Shown here piece by piece: positions 34,136-42,705 of a DNA stretch of 64,000 bases (positions are counted from its first letter, which is position 1; the number at the start of each line of letters is the position of its first letter). The DNA is from Streptococcus suis YS56 (lineage in GTDB: Bacteria > Bacillota > Bacilli > Lactobacillales > Streptococcaceae): the NCBI RefSeq assembly GCF_000440115.1, contig NZ_ALMY01000029.1:25338-89337 (forward strand), written 5' to 3'. Made by a program: the position numbers and the translations under genes. The notes beneath the pieces are model-generated. The model had not been told where the DNA came from, did no database searches, and saw nothing but the letters and a program-made list of their open reading frames with translations.

Positions 34136-35066
34136 CCAAATGAAAAAAGATGAATTCTTCGAAGGATTCTATCTCATCAAGAATGCAGATGTCCGTCAAA
34201 CACGAGCTGGCAAAGACTACCTTGCTCTGACCTTCCAGGATGATACGGGTGAGATTGAAGGCAAGGTCTGGGATGCCCAACCAGGGAAAATCAAGGATTT
34301 TACTGCTGGGACAGTTGTTCACGTGCAGGGACGCCGTGAGGTTTATAACAATACCCCGCAAGTCAATCAATTGATTCTCCGTTTGCCAAAAGCTGGCGAA
34401 CCAAACGACCCTGCTGATTTCAAGGAAAAGCCACCTGTGGATGTTAAGGACACCAAGGACTATCTGAGTCAGATGATTTTCCGTATTGAAAATGCCACTT
34501 GGCAGCGGATTGTCCGTGCTCTTTACAGCAAGTACGACAAGGAGTTTTATTCCTATCCAGCTGCCAAGACCAATCACCATGCCTTCTATTCAGGCTTGTC
34601 CTTCCATACGGCGACCATGGTTCGTTTGGCTGATAAAATTGGTGACATCTATCCCCAGCTCAATAAGAGCCTGCTCTTTGCAGGGATTATGCTCCACGAC
34701 CTAGCCAAGGTGATTGAGCTGACGGGTCCTGATAACACAGGCTACACTGTCCGTGGCAATCTGATTGGGCACATTTCCTTGATTGATGAAGAGATTACCA
34801 AGGTCTTGATGGAATTGGGCATCGATGACAGTCTTGAGGAAGTGACTGTTCTGCGTCACGTTATCCTCAGCCACCACGGCCTCTTGGAATATGGTAGCCC
34901 TGTCCGTCCGCAGATTATGGAGGCGGAAATCCTCCACATGATTGACAATATCGATGCGGAAATGATGATGATGCTATCGACCTTGGACAAGGTCGGCCCA
35001 GGCGAGATGACCAATCGTATCTTTGCCATGGACAACCGTGCCTTCTATAAGCCCAACATCGACTGA
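34125..35066 (+). CDS. yhaM: 3'-5' exoribonuclease YhaM
   Basis: A 313-residue nuclease with an N-terminal OB fold (residues 1-90: FYLIKNADVRQTRAGKDYLA, GEIEGKVWDA) and an HD domain (about 150-290): HHAFYSGLSFHTATM, AGIMLHDLAK and LSHHGLLEYGSP supply the HD metal ligands. YhaM trims mRNA 3' ends by a few nucleotides in streptococci. ATG at 34125 with GAGGAAG; the stop overlaps the next start (TGATG). Confidence 0.93.
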   Translation: MKINQMKKDEFFEGFYLIKNADVRQTRAGKDYLALTFQDDTGEIEGKVWDAQPGKIKDFTAGTVVHVQGRREVYNNTPQVNQLILRLPKAGEPNDPADFKEKPPVDVKDTKDYLSQMIFRIENATWQRIVRALYSKYDKEFYSYPAAKTNHHAFYSGLSFHTATMVRLADKIGDIYPQLNKSLLFAGIMLHDLAKVIELTGPDNTGYTVRGNLIGHISLIDEEITKVLMELGIDDSLEEVTVLRHVILSHHGLLEYGSPVRPQIMEAEILHMIDNIDAEMMMMLSTLDKVGPGEMTNRIFAMDNRAFYKPNID

Positions 35067-35944
35067 TGGTAGTTAGGATAGTGTCTCGACAGCCCCTCAC
35101 TAAAGGCTGGTCCACGGACCAAAAGTACAAGGTCCAGCTAGAAGATGGTCGTTTTGGTCTGTTGAGAATAGCAGAGCGGCCAGCCTATGAGGCTAAGCGA
35201 TTAGAGTATCAGTTAGTTGAAAACCTGTTTGGTCTAGGTTTGCCTGTGGCAGAGCCACTAAGTTTTTGGGCGGATGACTTGTCAGTCTACACCCTCTATG
35301 AATGGGTGGAGGGTCAGGACATGAATGAAGTGGTTTCCAGCCTGTCTGAGTCAGTCTTATATGATTTGGGCTGCCAGTCAGGGCAGTTCTTACGAACCTT
35401 ACATGCACTGCCGATTGATCAAGGTCAGCGAGACTGGAATAGCTTTTATCAGGACAAGATTGACAGCAAACTAGAAGCCTATCAAGCAGCCAGCCATTCC
35501 TATCCAAATGGTCAAGCCATGATAGACTTTGTCCACGCCAACCGTCACTTGCTTGAAGGACGACCGATTGCCTACCATCATGGTGATTTTCATACAGGGA
35601 ATTTTCTACTGGGAAGAGATGGAAAACTAAAAATCTTAGACTTTGATCGCTACGATATAGGAGACCCCTGGGAAGAATTCAACCGTTCGATTTTCACGGC
35701 TGATTTGTCGCCAGCCTTTGCGCGTGGTCAGTTGGATGCCTACTTTGAAGGCGCTATTCCAGAGGAATTTTGGAGACTCATGGCTCTTTATGTAACAGTA
35801 AATAGTCTAGGCGCTCTTTCTTGGGCAGAGCGCGTAGATCCCCTACAAATCCCCTTGATGCAGGAACAGGCGGCCACCATCTCAGAATGGTATGCGGACT
35901 TTACTCGCTGGATTCCAACGTGGTATCTACAAGTTTATAGCTAA
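35066..35944 (+). CDS. APH-family small-molecule kinase
   Basis: A 292-residue aminoglycoside-phosphotransferase/choline-kinase-fold protein. The nucleotide-binding lobe is residues 1-100 (YKVQLEDGRFGLLRI; LYEWVEGQDM hinge). The catalytic loop is AYHHGDFHTGNFLL with Asp near residue 174, and the metal-binding ILDFDRYDIGDPWEEF near 191-206. Such genes are often annotated as resistance kinases, but this one overlaps yhaM by one base in a housekeeping operon, so a metabolic or repair substrate is more likely. Substrate unknown. Confidence 0.82.
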   Translation: MVVRIVSRQPLTKGWSTDQKYKVQLEDGRFGLLRIAERPAYEAKRLEYQLVENLFGLGLPVAEPLSFWADDLSVYTLYEWVEGQDMNEVVSSLSESVLYDLGCQSGQFLRTLHALPIDQGQRDWNSFYQDKIDSKLEAYQAASHSYPNGQAMIDFVHANRHLLEGRPIAYHHGDFHTGNFLLGRDGKLKILDFDRYDIGDPWEEFNRSIFTADLSPAFARGQLDAYFEGAIPEEFWRLMALYVTVNSLGALSWAERVDPLQIPLMQEQAATISEWYADFTRWIPTWYLQVYS

Positions 35945-35949
35945 ATACG

Positions 35950-35988
35950 AAAAAGCGAACTTTTTCAAGAAAAAAAGGTTCGCTTTTT
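35950..35988 (+). terminator. Terminator of the rsgA-to-APH operon
   Basis: AAAAAGCGAAC ... GTTCGCTTTTT with a pyrimidine-rich tail. Confidence 0.85.
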
Positions 35989-35998
35989 GTGTTTTTAT

Positions 35999-36008
35999 GT
36001 GCTATAAT
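35999..36008 (+). promoter_or_regulatory. purR promoter
   Basis: Extended -10 TGTGCTATAAT (TATAAT 36003-36008), 27 bp before purR. Confidence 0.6.
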
Positions 36009-36034
36009 AGGAAAAAGCCAAAAAGGAGAACAAT

Positions 36035-36847
36035 ATGAAATTAAGAAGAAGTGAGCGTATGGTTGTCATTTCCAATTACCTCATCAACCACCCTTATGAA
36101 TTAACTAGTTTGAATACCTTTGCGGAAAAGTATGAATCTGCCAAGTCATCTATCTCAGAGGATATTGCCATCATTAAAAAGGCTTTTGAGGAAAGCTCTA
36201 TCGGGCATATTGAAACCATTACTGGTGCCAGTGGAGGAGTTGTTTTTACTCCATCGATCTCTAAGGCAGAGTCTATCGAGATCGCACAATCCCTTCGTGA
36301 CCAAATGGCTGAAAGCAACCGTATCTTGCCAGGTGGCTATATCTACTCGTCTGATTTGTTATCTACCCCACATATTTTGAAAAATGTTGGTCGCATTATT
36401 GCCAATGCCTTCAAAGAAGAAAAAATCGATGCGGTCATGACGGTTGCGACTAAGGGTGTTCCGTTGGCCAATGCCGTTGCCAATGTCCTTAATGTTCCCT
36501 TTGTCATTGTGCGTCGTGATTTGAAAATCACAGAAGGTTCAACCGTTTCTGTCAACTATGTGTCAGGATCTAGCGACCGTATTGAAAAGATGTTCCTGTC
36601 TAAGCGTAGTTTGAAGGCAGGAAGCCGTGTCTTGATCGTCGATGACTTCTTGAAAAATGGTGGTACCATCAATGGTATGATTAGCCTCTTATCTGAGTTT
36701 GACTCAACATTGGTAGGCGTTGCTGTCTTTGCAGAAAACCAAAAAGGTGACCGCAACGTAGCTAACTACAAATCCCTGCTAGCTGTGACAGACATCAATG
36801 TCAAAGACAATAAGGTCGATGTGGAATTGGGAAATATTTTTGACTAG
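36035..36847 (+). CDS. purR: Pur operon regulator PurR
   Basis: A 270-residue regulator with an N-terminal winged helix (residues 1-75: RRSERMVVISNYLINHPYEL, YESAKSSISEDIAII) and a C-terminal phosphoribosyltransferase-fold domain with the PRPP loop VLIVDDFLKNGGTINGM (near 202-218). In streptococci it binds PurBox sequences and activates or represses purine genes in response to PRPP. It has its own promoter and terminator. Confidence 0.95.
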   Translation: MKLRRSERMVVISNYLINHPYELTSLNTFAEKYESAKSSISEDIAIIKKAFEESSIGHIETITGASGGVVFTPSISKAESIEIAQSLRDQMAESNRILPGGYIYSSDLLSTPHILKNVGRIIANAFKEEKIDAVMTVATKGVPLANAVANVLNVPFVIVRRDLKITEGSTVSVNYVSGSSDRIEKMFLSKRSLKAGSRVLIVDDFLKNGGTINGMISLLSEFDSTLVGVAVFAENQKGDRNVANYKSLLAVTDINVKDNKVDVELGNIFD

Positions 36848-36855
36848 TATGAATG

Positions 36856-36877
36856 CCTCTCTAATGAGAGGTTTTTT
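36856..36877 (+). terminator. purR terminator
   Basis: CCTCTC-TAAT-GAGAGG followed by six T. Confidence 0.85.
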
Positions 36878-36940
36878 GGTATTTGTCTGCTAGGACTTAA
36901 GCTGATATAATAAGTATAGATTGAATTCTGAGAGGTTGAT

Positions 36941-37810
36941 ATGAGAGTTTTACTAGCAACAAGATTAAAAAATAGAAGAAGAGAGTTGGGTTGGTCACAG
37001 AAGGAGTTGGCAGAAGGGGTCTGCGATCAAGGGCAGATTAGCCGCATCGAGAAGGGAACCTATATGCCTGGTGCAGACTTGCTTCATGCCCTTGCTAAAA
37101 AACTCCAAGTCAGAATGGACTATTTTTTTGACGAAGAGGAAAGCGAAATTGTCTCTGACCTGAAACACTTTAGAAAACTTGCCAAAAACTGCCTTATCCA
37201 AAGAGATTATGAGACCTTAGGTTTTCTATATGAAAGGGAAAAGGGCACCCTATCTCATCTGACCTTTCCAGACCAAGTTTATTTGGAATGGGTGGAGACT
37301 GTTTTAGCAGAGAATTTGGAAGCTAGGCGAGAATACGCTATTCAGAAATTGAGGGAGCTACTGGAACGAGTCGGGGAGAATAGGAGAGGCTATCTCTATC
37401 TATACAATAGTTTATTGATTCTATTGATTCGAGATGAGAAGAATGCTGAGGCAGAGCAATTCTATAATGAGGTAATTGAAAAGATTGATAAAAATAAGTT
37501 GGATTTATTGGTAGATATAGATGCTTACTTCAGTATCCAGTCCAACTATATCCGTTATCTATGGTTAACAAATCAGCTAGATAAGGGAATTGAGCTGGTT
37601 ACAGCCTGCATTGAGGAATTCAAGTCAACCTACCCTATTCATTTCTTGGCAGATTTTTATTGTGACTTAGGAAATGTGACAGAAGACTTTGCGGATAAGA
37701 AACTGGTCAAAGAACGCTATGAACGCTCACGCCTTCTTTATCAGTTAGCAGGTATTGATGGTATTGCTCTGAAAATAGAAAAATACCTCAAAGAAACCGA
37801 TGCAGATTGA
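36941..37810 (+). CDS. XRE-TPR regulator of PlcR/TprA (RRNPP) type
   Basis: A 289-residue regulator. The N-terminal HTH (residues 5-60) reads RLKNRRRELGWSQKELAEGV, then CDQGQISRIEKGTYMPGADL, and YFFDEEESE closes the domain, a pattern typical of PlcR, TprA and related RRNPP proteins. Residues about 75-285 are helical repeats of TPR type, the peptide-sensing part of the family. A 40-codon secreted-peptide ORF lies 131 bp downstream, followed by a peptide export operon. I infer a peptide-sensing switch that controls that operon. Its own terminator separates it from the operon. Confidence 0.85.
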   Translation: MRVLLATRLKNRRRELGWSQKELAEGVCDQGQISRIEKGTYMPGADLLHALAKKLQVRMDYFFDEEESEIVSDLKHFRKLAKNCLIQRDYETLGFLYEREKGTLSHLTFPDQVYLEWVETVLAENLEARREYAIQKLRELLERVGENRRGYLYLYNSLLILLIRDEKNAEAEQFYNEVIEKIDKNKLDLLVDIDAYFSIQSNYIRYLWLTNQLDKGIELVTACIEEFKSTYPIHFLADFYCDLGNVTEDFADKKLVKERYERSRLLYQLAGIDGIALKIEKYLKETDAD

Positions 37811-37838
37811 GCTTGCTCCAAGGGAGCAGGCTTTTTTT
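37811..37838 (+). terminator. Terminator of the XRE-TPR regulator
   Basis: GCTTGCTCC-AAG-GGAGCAGGC followed by seven T. Confidence 0.88.
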
Positions 37839-37889
37839 ACACCAAAAATATAACAATAATAAAATAAATTAAAAAAATATTAAAAAACA

Positions 37890-37920
37890 TTGACAACAAG
37901 TAACGAAACAGTTATACTGT
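37890..37920 (+). promoter_or_regulatory. Promoter of the peptide-export operon with palindrome over the -10
   Basis: TTGACA (37890-37895), 17-bp spacer and TATACT (37913-37918), a near-consensus promoter. ACAGT-TAT-ACTGT (37908-37920) is a perfect 5-3-5 palindrome covering the -10, a natural place for a repressor of XRE type to bind. Confidence 0.75.
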
Positions 37921-37941
37921 AGAAAAGAAAGGGGTTACAAA

Positions 37942-38064
37942 ATGAAAAGAATAGTTAAGAGTGTTTTGGTGGTGGGTTTACTAGCGGTTATTTTAATTAG
38001 AGTTCCACAATTGCCGAGAGTTTTTGGTGTAGATAGAGAAGACATATATATCTATACAAAATAG
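37942..38064 (+). CDS. 40-residue putative secreted signalling peptide
   Basis: A 40-codon ORF with RBS AAAGGGG and ATG at 37942. The peptide starts KRIVKSVLVVGLLAVILI (basic N-end then hydrophobic core), continues RVPQLPRVF and ends GVDREDIYIYTK. Basic start, membrane-crossing core and a short polar C-end is the layout of Phr/PapR/PhrA propeptides, whose C-terminal 5-10 residues are the signal. It is the first gene after a strong promoter and directly follows an RRNPP-type regulator. Alternatives are a leader peptide or a tiny membrane protein. The mature signal is not predictable. Confidence 0.65.
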   Translation: MKRIVKSVLVVGLLAVILIRVPQLPRVFGVDREDIYIYTK

Positions 38065-38080
38065 TTAAGGTGGAGTATAT

Positions 38081-40300
38081 ATGTTTAAAAAATATGCTTG
38101 CACTTTGCAACATGACCAGTCGGATTGTGCAGCAGCTGTTGTCTCTACTGTATTATTGACCTATAAAAAAGAACTTTCAATAATGAAAATTCGGGAAATT
38201 ATTGGAACAGATATGTACGGAACGACAGTTCATGGAATTGTTTCTGGTCTTGAAAAGTTAAATTTTACCGTAAAGGCAGTTCGAGTATCCTTAGATGAAT
38301 TAACTGGAGATATTAGCTTTCCAGCTATACTACAAATACGGAATAGTCTGGGGCAGAATCATTTTATAGTGATTCATAAGATAAAGAAAGATGGTAACTA
38401 TTTGGTAGCTGATCCAGTAAAAGGACTGGATATGCTCTCAATTACAGAACTTGAGGAAGTTTATCAAGGAATAGCCATTTTCATGGTTCCAAATAGCGAG
38501 TTTGAAAAAGGAAACATGAAAGGCAAAGGACTATTTGACTTATTTTCGGCTCTGATATTAACACAGAAAGGACTTGTGGGAACAATCATCTTAGCATCAT
38601 TCTTGCTAAGTGTCGTTGGTATTTTGTCTAGTCTTTTTTCCAAAGTTATTATGGATGAGATTATTCCTTTTGGATTAAAGAACAGTTTATACTTATTCTT
38701 GATTGTTTTTGGCATCGTTTCATTAGTGCAGAGTCTCTTATCTGCTTTTAGGCAACATATTTTGCTATTTCTATCAAGAAAAATTGATATTCCTGTGCTC
38801 CTGGGCTATTATGACCATATTATTCACCTACCTTATAGTTTTTTCGGTAGCAGAAGGGTGGGTGATGTCTTGACACGGTTTCAAGATGCCATGACGATAA
38901 AGAATGTTTTTACATCGGTTTCTATTTCGTTAGTTATGGATATTAGCCTATCACTGATAAGTGCCTTTGTTTTATGGCACCTCAACTCCACTTTATTTCT
39001 AATATTAGTTATGATGGTGATTGCGAATATCGTGTTAATTTATTGCTTCAAGAAACCTTATAAGAAGATTAATAATGAGCAGATGGAAGCAAATTCTATG
39101 CTTAATTCGCAATTGATAGAATCGATTCGTAACATAGATACCATAAAATCACAGCATGATGAGCGACAACGTTTGGATAAACTGGAAGAGAATTTTGTTC
39201 ACACCTTAGAAATTGGCTATAAAGAAGGTGTTTTACAAAATGTTCAATCTACAATTTCTTCTATAGCCGGAACTCTAGGGAATTTGATTTTTATGGGAAT
39301 AGGTGCTTTATTTATTATTGATAACAAGATGACAATTGGTGATCTTCTTGTTTTTCAGACCTTGAGTCAGTATTTTACTGAGCCTGTTCAGAATTTGGTT
39401 GGTCTCCAACTTACTTTTCAGGAAGTTCAGGTTGCTGTTAGCCGACTTCAAGAATTGATGGATGTTGAGCGCGAAGATAGTCAAGTGGGGAATAGTATCC
39501 ATAATTTTTCGCTATTGGAAGATATTGCTTTCAAAAATGTTACCTTTGCATATGGGTCTAGACCCCCTATTATTCGCGATTTTAGTTTGACTATCAACCA
39601 AGGTGAAAAAATCGCTTTTGTAGGTGAAAGCGGAGCAGGAAAGAGTACTCTTGTACGACTTCTTCTTCATTTCATTCAGCCTATTGAAGGTCAAATAAAG
39701 TTTGGTGAGTATGACTTAGGGGATTTAGATTATGGAGAATTACGGAAAAAAATAGCTTATATCCCTCAAACAGTCGAGCTCTTTTCAGGGACTATAATTG
39801 ATAATTTAAAGATAGGAAATCCAGAAGCTAGCTATGAGGATATGATACGTGTATGCCGCATAGTAGGGATTCATGACACAATTCAAAAATTACAAAACCG
39901 ATATGGTTCTTTTGTTGAAGAAGGTGGTCAGAATTTCTCAGGAGGAGAAAAACAACGTCTTGCTATTGCTCGTGCTCTTCTTAGTAAGGCAGATCTTTAT
40001 ATTTTTGATGAAGCGACCTCCAATCTTGATTCCTTTAGTGAACAGATTATCCAAAATTTAATATTTGAAAAAATTATTGGCAAGACGACAGTTGTAGTGG
40101 CCCACAGATTATCAACGATTCTACGTTGTGATAAAATCTGTTTTTTGGAAGACGGGAAAATTGTAGAATATGGGACGCATGATGAGTTGATGAAGTTGAG
40201 AGGTCGCTATGCAACAATGGTTGGCTTACAAAGCATTCAGCTAGATAAGCAAGAAAAAGTAGTTTCTACTAGCTGGGCAGAAGAGGTAGTATATGAGTAA
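38081..40300 (+). CDS. Peptidase-containing ABC transporter (C39 family)
   Basis: A 739-residue transporter of the ComA/BlpA/LagD class that removes double-glycine leaders and exports the peptide. The N-terminal C39 peptidase (residues 1-140) has the Q-x-D-C block LQHDQSDCAAAV with the catalytic Cys near residue 14, NHFIVIHKI with the His near 95, and ADPVKG with the Asp near 112. The membrane domain spans about 155-440. The ATPase domain shows Walker A GESGAGKST (near 514), signature NFSGGEKQRLA and Walker B LYIFDEATSNLD. All motifs are intact. RBS AAGGTGGAG. It overlaps the next ORF by 8 bp. Confidence 0.94.
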   Translation: MFKKYACTLQHDQSDCAAAVVSTVLLTYKKELSIMKIREIIGTDMYGTTVHGIVSGLEKLNFTVKAVRVSLDELTGDISFPAILQIRNSLGQNHFIVIHKIKKDGNYLVADPVKGLDMLSITELEEVYQGIAIFMVPNSEFEKGNMKGKGLFDLFSALILTQKGLVGTIILASFLLSVVGILSSLFSKVIMDEIIPFGLKNSLYLFLIVFGIVSLVQSLLSAFRQHILLFLSRKIDIPVLLGYYDHIIHLPYSFFGSRRVGDVLTRFQDAMTIKNVFTSVSISLVMDISLSLISAFVLWHLNSTLFLILVMMVIANIVLIYCFKKPYKKINNEQMEANSMLNSQLIESIRNIDTIKSQHDERQRLDKLEENFVHTLEIGYKEGVLQNVQSTISSIAGTLGNLIFMGIGALFIIDNKMTIGDLLVFQTLSQYFTEPVQNLVGLQLTFQEVQVAVSRLQELMDVEREDSQVGNSIHNFSLLEDIAFKNVTFAYGSRPPIIRDFSLTINQGEKIAFVGESGAGKSTLVRLLLHFIQPIEGQIKFGEYDLGDLDYGELRKKIAYIPQTVELFSGTIIDNLKIGNPEASYEDMIRVCRIVGIHDTIQKLQNRYGSFVEEGGQNFSGGEKQRLAIARALLSKADLYIFDEATSNLDSFSEQIIQNLIFEKIIGKTTVVVAHRLSTILRCDKICFLEDGKIVEYGTHDELMKLRGRYATMVGLQSIQLDKQEKVVSTSWAEEVVYE

Positions 40301-40760
40301 GTTAGAAGTATTAGAAAATAAGAAATTAGTTTTAAAAAAAGTGATTTGTAAGAAGCTAAGTAGCCTTCAGTTTGAAAACTTGGAGCAAGAAATAGATAAG
40401 TTTTATCAGCACCTACAATTACTGAAAGTACAAATGTTTGGCCCATTGATTGTAAAAAATAGTGGAACTATTCTTCATGAAGATGGGACTATTACCGTAG
40501 ACTATGATTTGTATGTCCAAGCTCATGATTTTCGCCAGTATGATAAGTTTTATACTGTTTATGAAGAAATTGTTTGTCCACATTGTGTCTATGTACGATT
40601 TGAAGATAGTCCAGAGTATTTGCAATATGCATATTCTAAACTAGATTTACATTTCTATGAAAATGAGTTGGAAACAAATGGCACTATTTACACCGTTTAT
40701 GTCAATACAAATAATGAAACCATGACGGTGGATATTTTTAGACCGATTATTAGCTTATGA
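40293..40760 (+). CDS. Hypothetical protein coupled to the C39 transporter (DUF5085/GyrI-like?)
   Basis: A 155-residue soluble protein. The N-terminal ~45 residues are helical and charged; the rest alternates beta and helix, with LIVKNSGTILHEDGTITVDYD, then CPHCVYVRFEDSPEYLQYAY, then GTIYTVYVNTN near the end. The plan (short helix, then a SOUL/GyrI-like effector-binding fold) and position next to a bacteriocin transporter remind me of DUF5085 proteins, but I am not certain. Two cysteines (CPHC) could bind metal. It overlaps the transporter by 8 bp and the HlyD-like gene by 4 bp, so all three are translationally coupled. Confidence 0.7.
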   Translation: MSKLEVLENKKLVLKKVICKKLSSLQFENLEQEIDKFYQHLQLLKVQMFGPLIVKNSGTILHEDGTITVDYDLYVQAHDFRQYDKFYTVYEEIVCPHCVYVRFEDSPEYLQYAYSKLDLHFYENELETNGTIYTVYVNTNNETMTVDIFRPIISL

Positions 40761-42160
40761 AACTATATAACAAATCTGAACTTCGTTATTCTAGAATCTT
40801 TTTCGATAAGCGTCCTCCAGCCTACGCGTTTATCCTAATCTTTAGTACACTAGCTACCTTGATTATAGCTTTTGCAGTATCTGCCTATTTGCCTAAAAAT
40901 TATATAGTCAAAGCTAGAGGGACTTCCGTGATAACAGGAACAGAGTATGTATCTGCTCTGAGCAATGGAAAGATTGTGACGCTTCATAAAAAGGAAGGGG
41001 ATAGTGTAAAAGCTGGTGAGATTATTCTTTCTTTATCTAGTGGACAAGAAGGACTTCAGACTGAATCTTTAACTAAACAATTGGACAAGCTCAAAGCTAA
41101 AGAGAGTCTCTTTCAAAAGTATGAACAGTCTCTGAATGAAAAAGTTAATTATATGGCAAATTCAGGTGAAGAGCAGGAGTATTACGGGAAAGTCGAATAT
41201 TATCTATCTCAACTTAGCTCAGAAAACTATAATGATGGTAGTCAATATGCTAAGTTGCAGGAAGAGTACACTAAGTTGAATAAATTAGTGGCGGAGAAAA
41301 GTCAATTAGAAACGGACTTGTCTAGTTACCAATCACAACTTGCTAATCTAGAGGCAGAATTAGCAACTCTCTCCGTTCAAGAGACAGCAGAAACGACTTT
41401 CGATAGTGAGACCAGTTCATCATCCGCTGACACTTCACCTAATAACATTCAGTTGGAGCAGCTAAATACAAAAATATCAGAAGTCAAAACAAAAATTGAA
41501 ACGACTACTTCTTCTATACAAGGAAAGGGGACGGAAATAGAGTCCCTACAGTCTAGTATTAGGGAGATGGAGCGTTCTTACAACGACCCTACTTCTCAAG
41601 CTTACAACACTTATGCTCAGTTAATCAGTGAGTTAGGTACAGCAAGGGCAGCCAATAATAAAAGTATAACAGAGTTAGAAGCCAACTTAGGGATTTCCAC
41701 AGGTCAGGATAGAGGGCTAACTGTTTCTGCCTCTAGTGATGGAACCTTACATTATGTTACTCCGCTAAAGCAAGGTATGTCTGTCCAACAAAACCAGACT
41801 ATTGCTGAAATTGCTGGTAGTGATAGAGAAGCCTATATAGAAGCTTTTGTTCTTGCGACAGATATTTCCCGTGTTACTGTTGGTGCAGAGGTAGACATAG
41901 CTATCACGGGTGTAAACAGTCAGAAATTTGGTACCTTAAAAGGTGCTGTAACTCAGATCGACTCTGGAACGATTACTCAGGAAACTCAAAATGGTAATGT
42001 TAGTCTTTACAAAGTAGTTGTTGCTCTTGAAGAATTAACTCTACAAAAAGATGAAGAAATTGTAGTTTTACAAAAAGATATGCCAGTGGAGGCTCGTATC
42101 GTTTATGATAAAGAAACCTATTTGGATTGGATTCTAGAATTGTTGAGTTTTAAACAATAA
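40757..42160 (+). CDS. HlyD/BlpB-type bacteriocin secretion accessory protein
   Basis: A 467-residue membrane fusion protein. One membrane helix (residues about 25-47), then a lipoyl-like half (GKIVTLHKKEGDSVKAGEIIL, near 72-92), a long coiled coil (about 100-300, rich in Q, E, S, L), the second lipoyl half (SDGTLHYVTPLKQGMSV, near 325-341) and a beta-barrel C-end. This is the partner that C39 exporters such as ComA-ComB and BlpA-BlpB need. Its start overlaps the upstream ORF (ATGA). Confidence 0.92.
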   Translation: MKLYNKSELRYSRIFFDKRPPAYAFILIFSTLATLIIAFAVSAYLPKNYIVKARGTSVITGTEYVSALSNGKIVTLHKKEGDSVKAGEIILSLSSGQEGLQTESLTKQLDKLKAKESLFQKYEQSLNEKVNYMANSGEEQEYYGKVEYYLSQLSSENYNDGSQYAKLQEEYTKLNKLVAEKSQLETDLSSYQSQLANLEAELATLSVQETAETTFDSETSSSSADTSPNNIQLEQLNTKISEVKTKIETTTSSIQGKGTEIESLQSSIREMERSYNDPTSQAYNTYAQLISELGTARAANNKSITELEANLGISTGQDRGLTVSASSDGTLHYVTPLKQGMSVQQNQTIAEIAGSDREAYIEAFVLATDISRVTVGAEVDIAITGVNSQKFGTLKGAVTQIDSGTITQETQNGNVSLYKVVVALEELTLQKDEEIVVLQKDMPVEARIVYDKETYLDWILELLSFKQ

Positions 42161-42255
42161 TGGTTTTACATCTTTACAGTAGATAAATCCCAACAGTGTG
42201 GATGAAAGGTCCTTCTGCTATCTAGGTAAAGAATGAGAAACGTTGATTATATCCA

Positions 42256-42275
42256 GTTAGAGGATTGTGTCTAAC
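42256..42275 (+). promoter_or_regulatory. Hairpin upstream of the GG-peptide gene
   Basis: GTTAGA-GGATTGTG-TCTAAC, 24 bp before the start codon, in a 139-bp gap. Could stabilise a processed mRNA carrying the peptide gene; no T run, so not a terminator. Confidence 0.4.
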
Positions 42276-42299
42276 CATGATTTTTAAAGGAGAATTTTT

Positions 42300-42611
42300 A
42301 TGGAATTAGTAATGCCGAATAACTATGTAGTTCTTGAAGAAGAAGAAATGATGTATCTTGACGGGGGTGATTGGAATAATTTCAGAAAAAATATTCAGGG
42401 TCTGTGGGCAAGAACTACTGCCTTGAGATTTGCGTTAAGAGAGTCGGGATTGACCAATTATGCTGGTCAAGTAATTGTAGCAAGCTACCCTATTTTAATG
42501 GCTAAAGTTGCCTCAATTTCTACTACAGTTCTTGCGATAACTGGAATAGCTGGGTTGGTAGCAGCTGTTGGATTGGGGGCGGCACTTTACGGCTGGCGTC
42601 TGTTTTATTGA
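42300..42611 (+). CDS. Double-glycine-leader peptide, putative bacteriocin precursor
   Basis: A 103-residue precursor. The leader MELVMPNNYVVLEEEEMMYL ends DGG at residues 21-23, a classical GG leader for the C39 transporter encoded upstream. The predicted mature part is 80 residues, with a polar N-half (DWNNFRKNIQGLWART, ESGLTNYAGQ) and a long hydrophobic C-half (VASISTTVLAITGIAGLVAA, then VGLGAALYGWRLFY) containing Gly/Ala helix-packing patterns. By count it has seven Lys/Arg and two Asp/Glu. There are no Cys residues, so it is not a lantibiotic or pediocin-type peptide. I do not recognise the mature sequence; leader features resemble streptococcal class II peptides. RBS AAAGGAG. Confidence 0.85.
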   Translation: MELVMPNNYVVLEEEEMMYLDGGDWNNFRKNIQGLWARTTALRFALRESGLTNYAGQVIVASYPILMAKVASISTTVLAITGIAGLVAAVGLGAALYGWRLFY

Positions 42612-42631
42612 TGATTGTAAATTAGAAAGTT

Positions 42632-42660
42632 TAGCGAGGGTAGACAAATGTTTAGCCTCG
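42632..42660 (+). terminator. Weak terminator-like hairpin after the GG-peptide gene
   Basis: AGCGAGG ... CCTCGTT stem followed by ATTG; the T run is poor, so partial read-through into the membrane genes is expected. Confidence 0.4.
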
Positions 42661-42705
42661 TTATTGCTCATAATGATATCAAACATTTAGAATGGAATTA
42701 AGAAG

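Noticed and set aside
35066..35944. Calling the APH-fold gene an aminoglycoside resistance determinant
   Set aside because: The fold is shared by many metabolic kinases and the gene lies in a conserved housekeeping operon.
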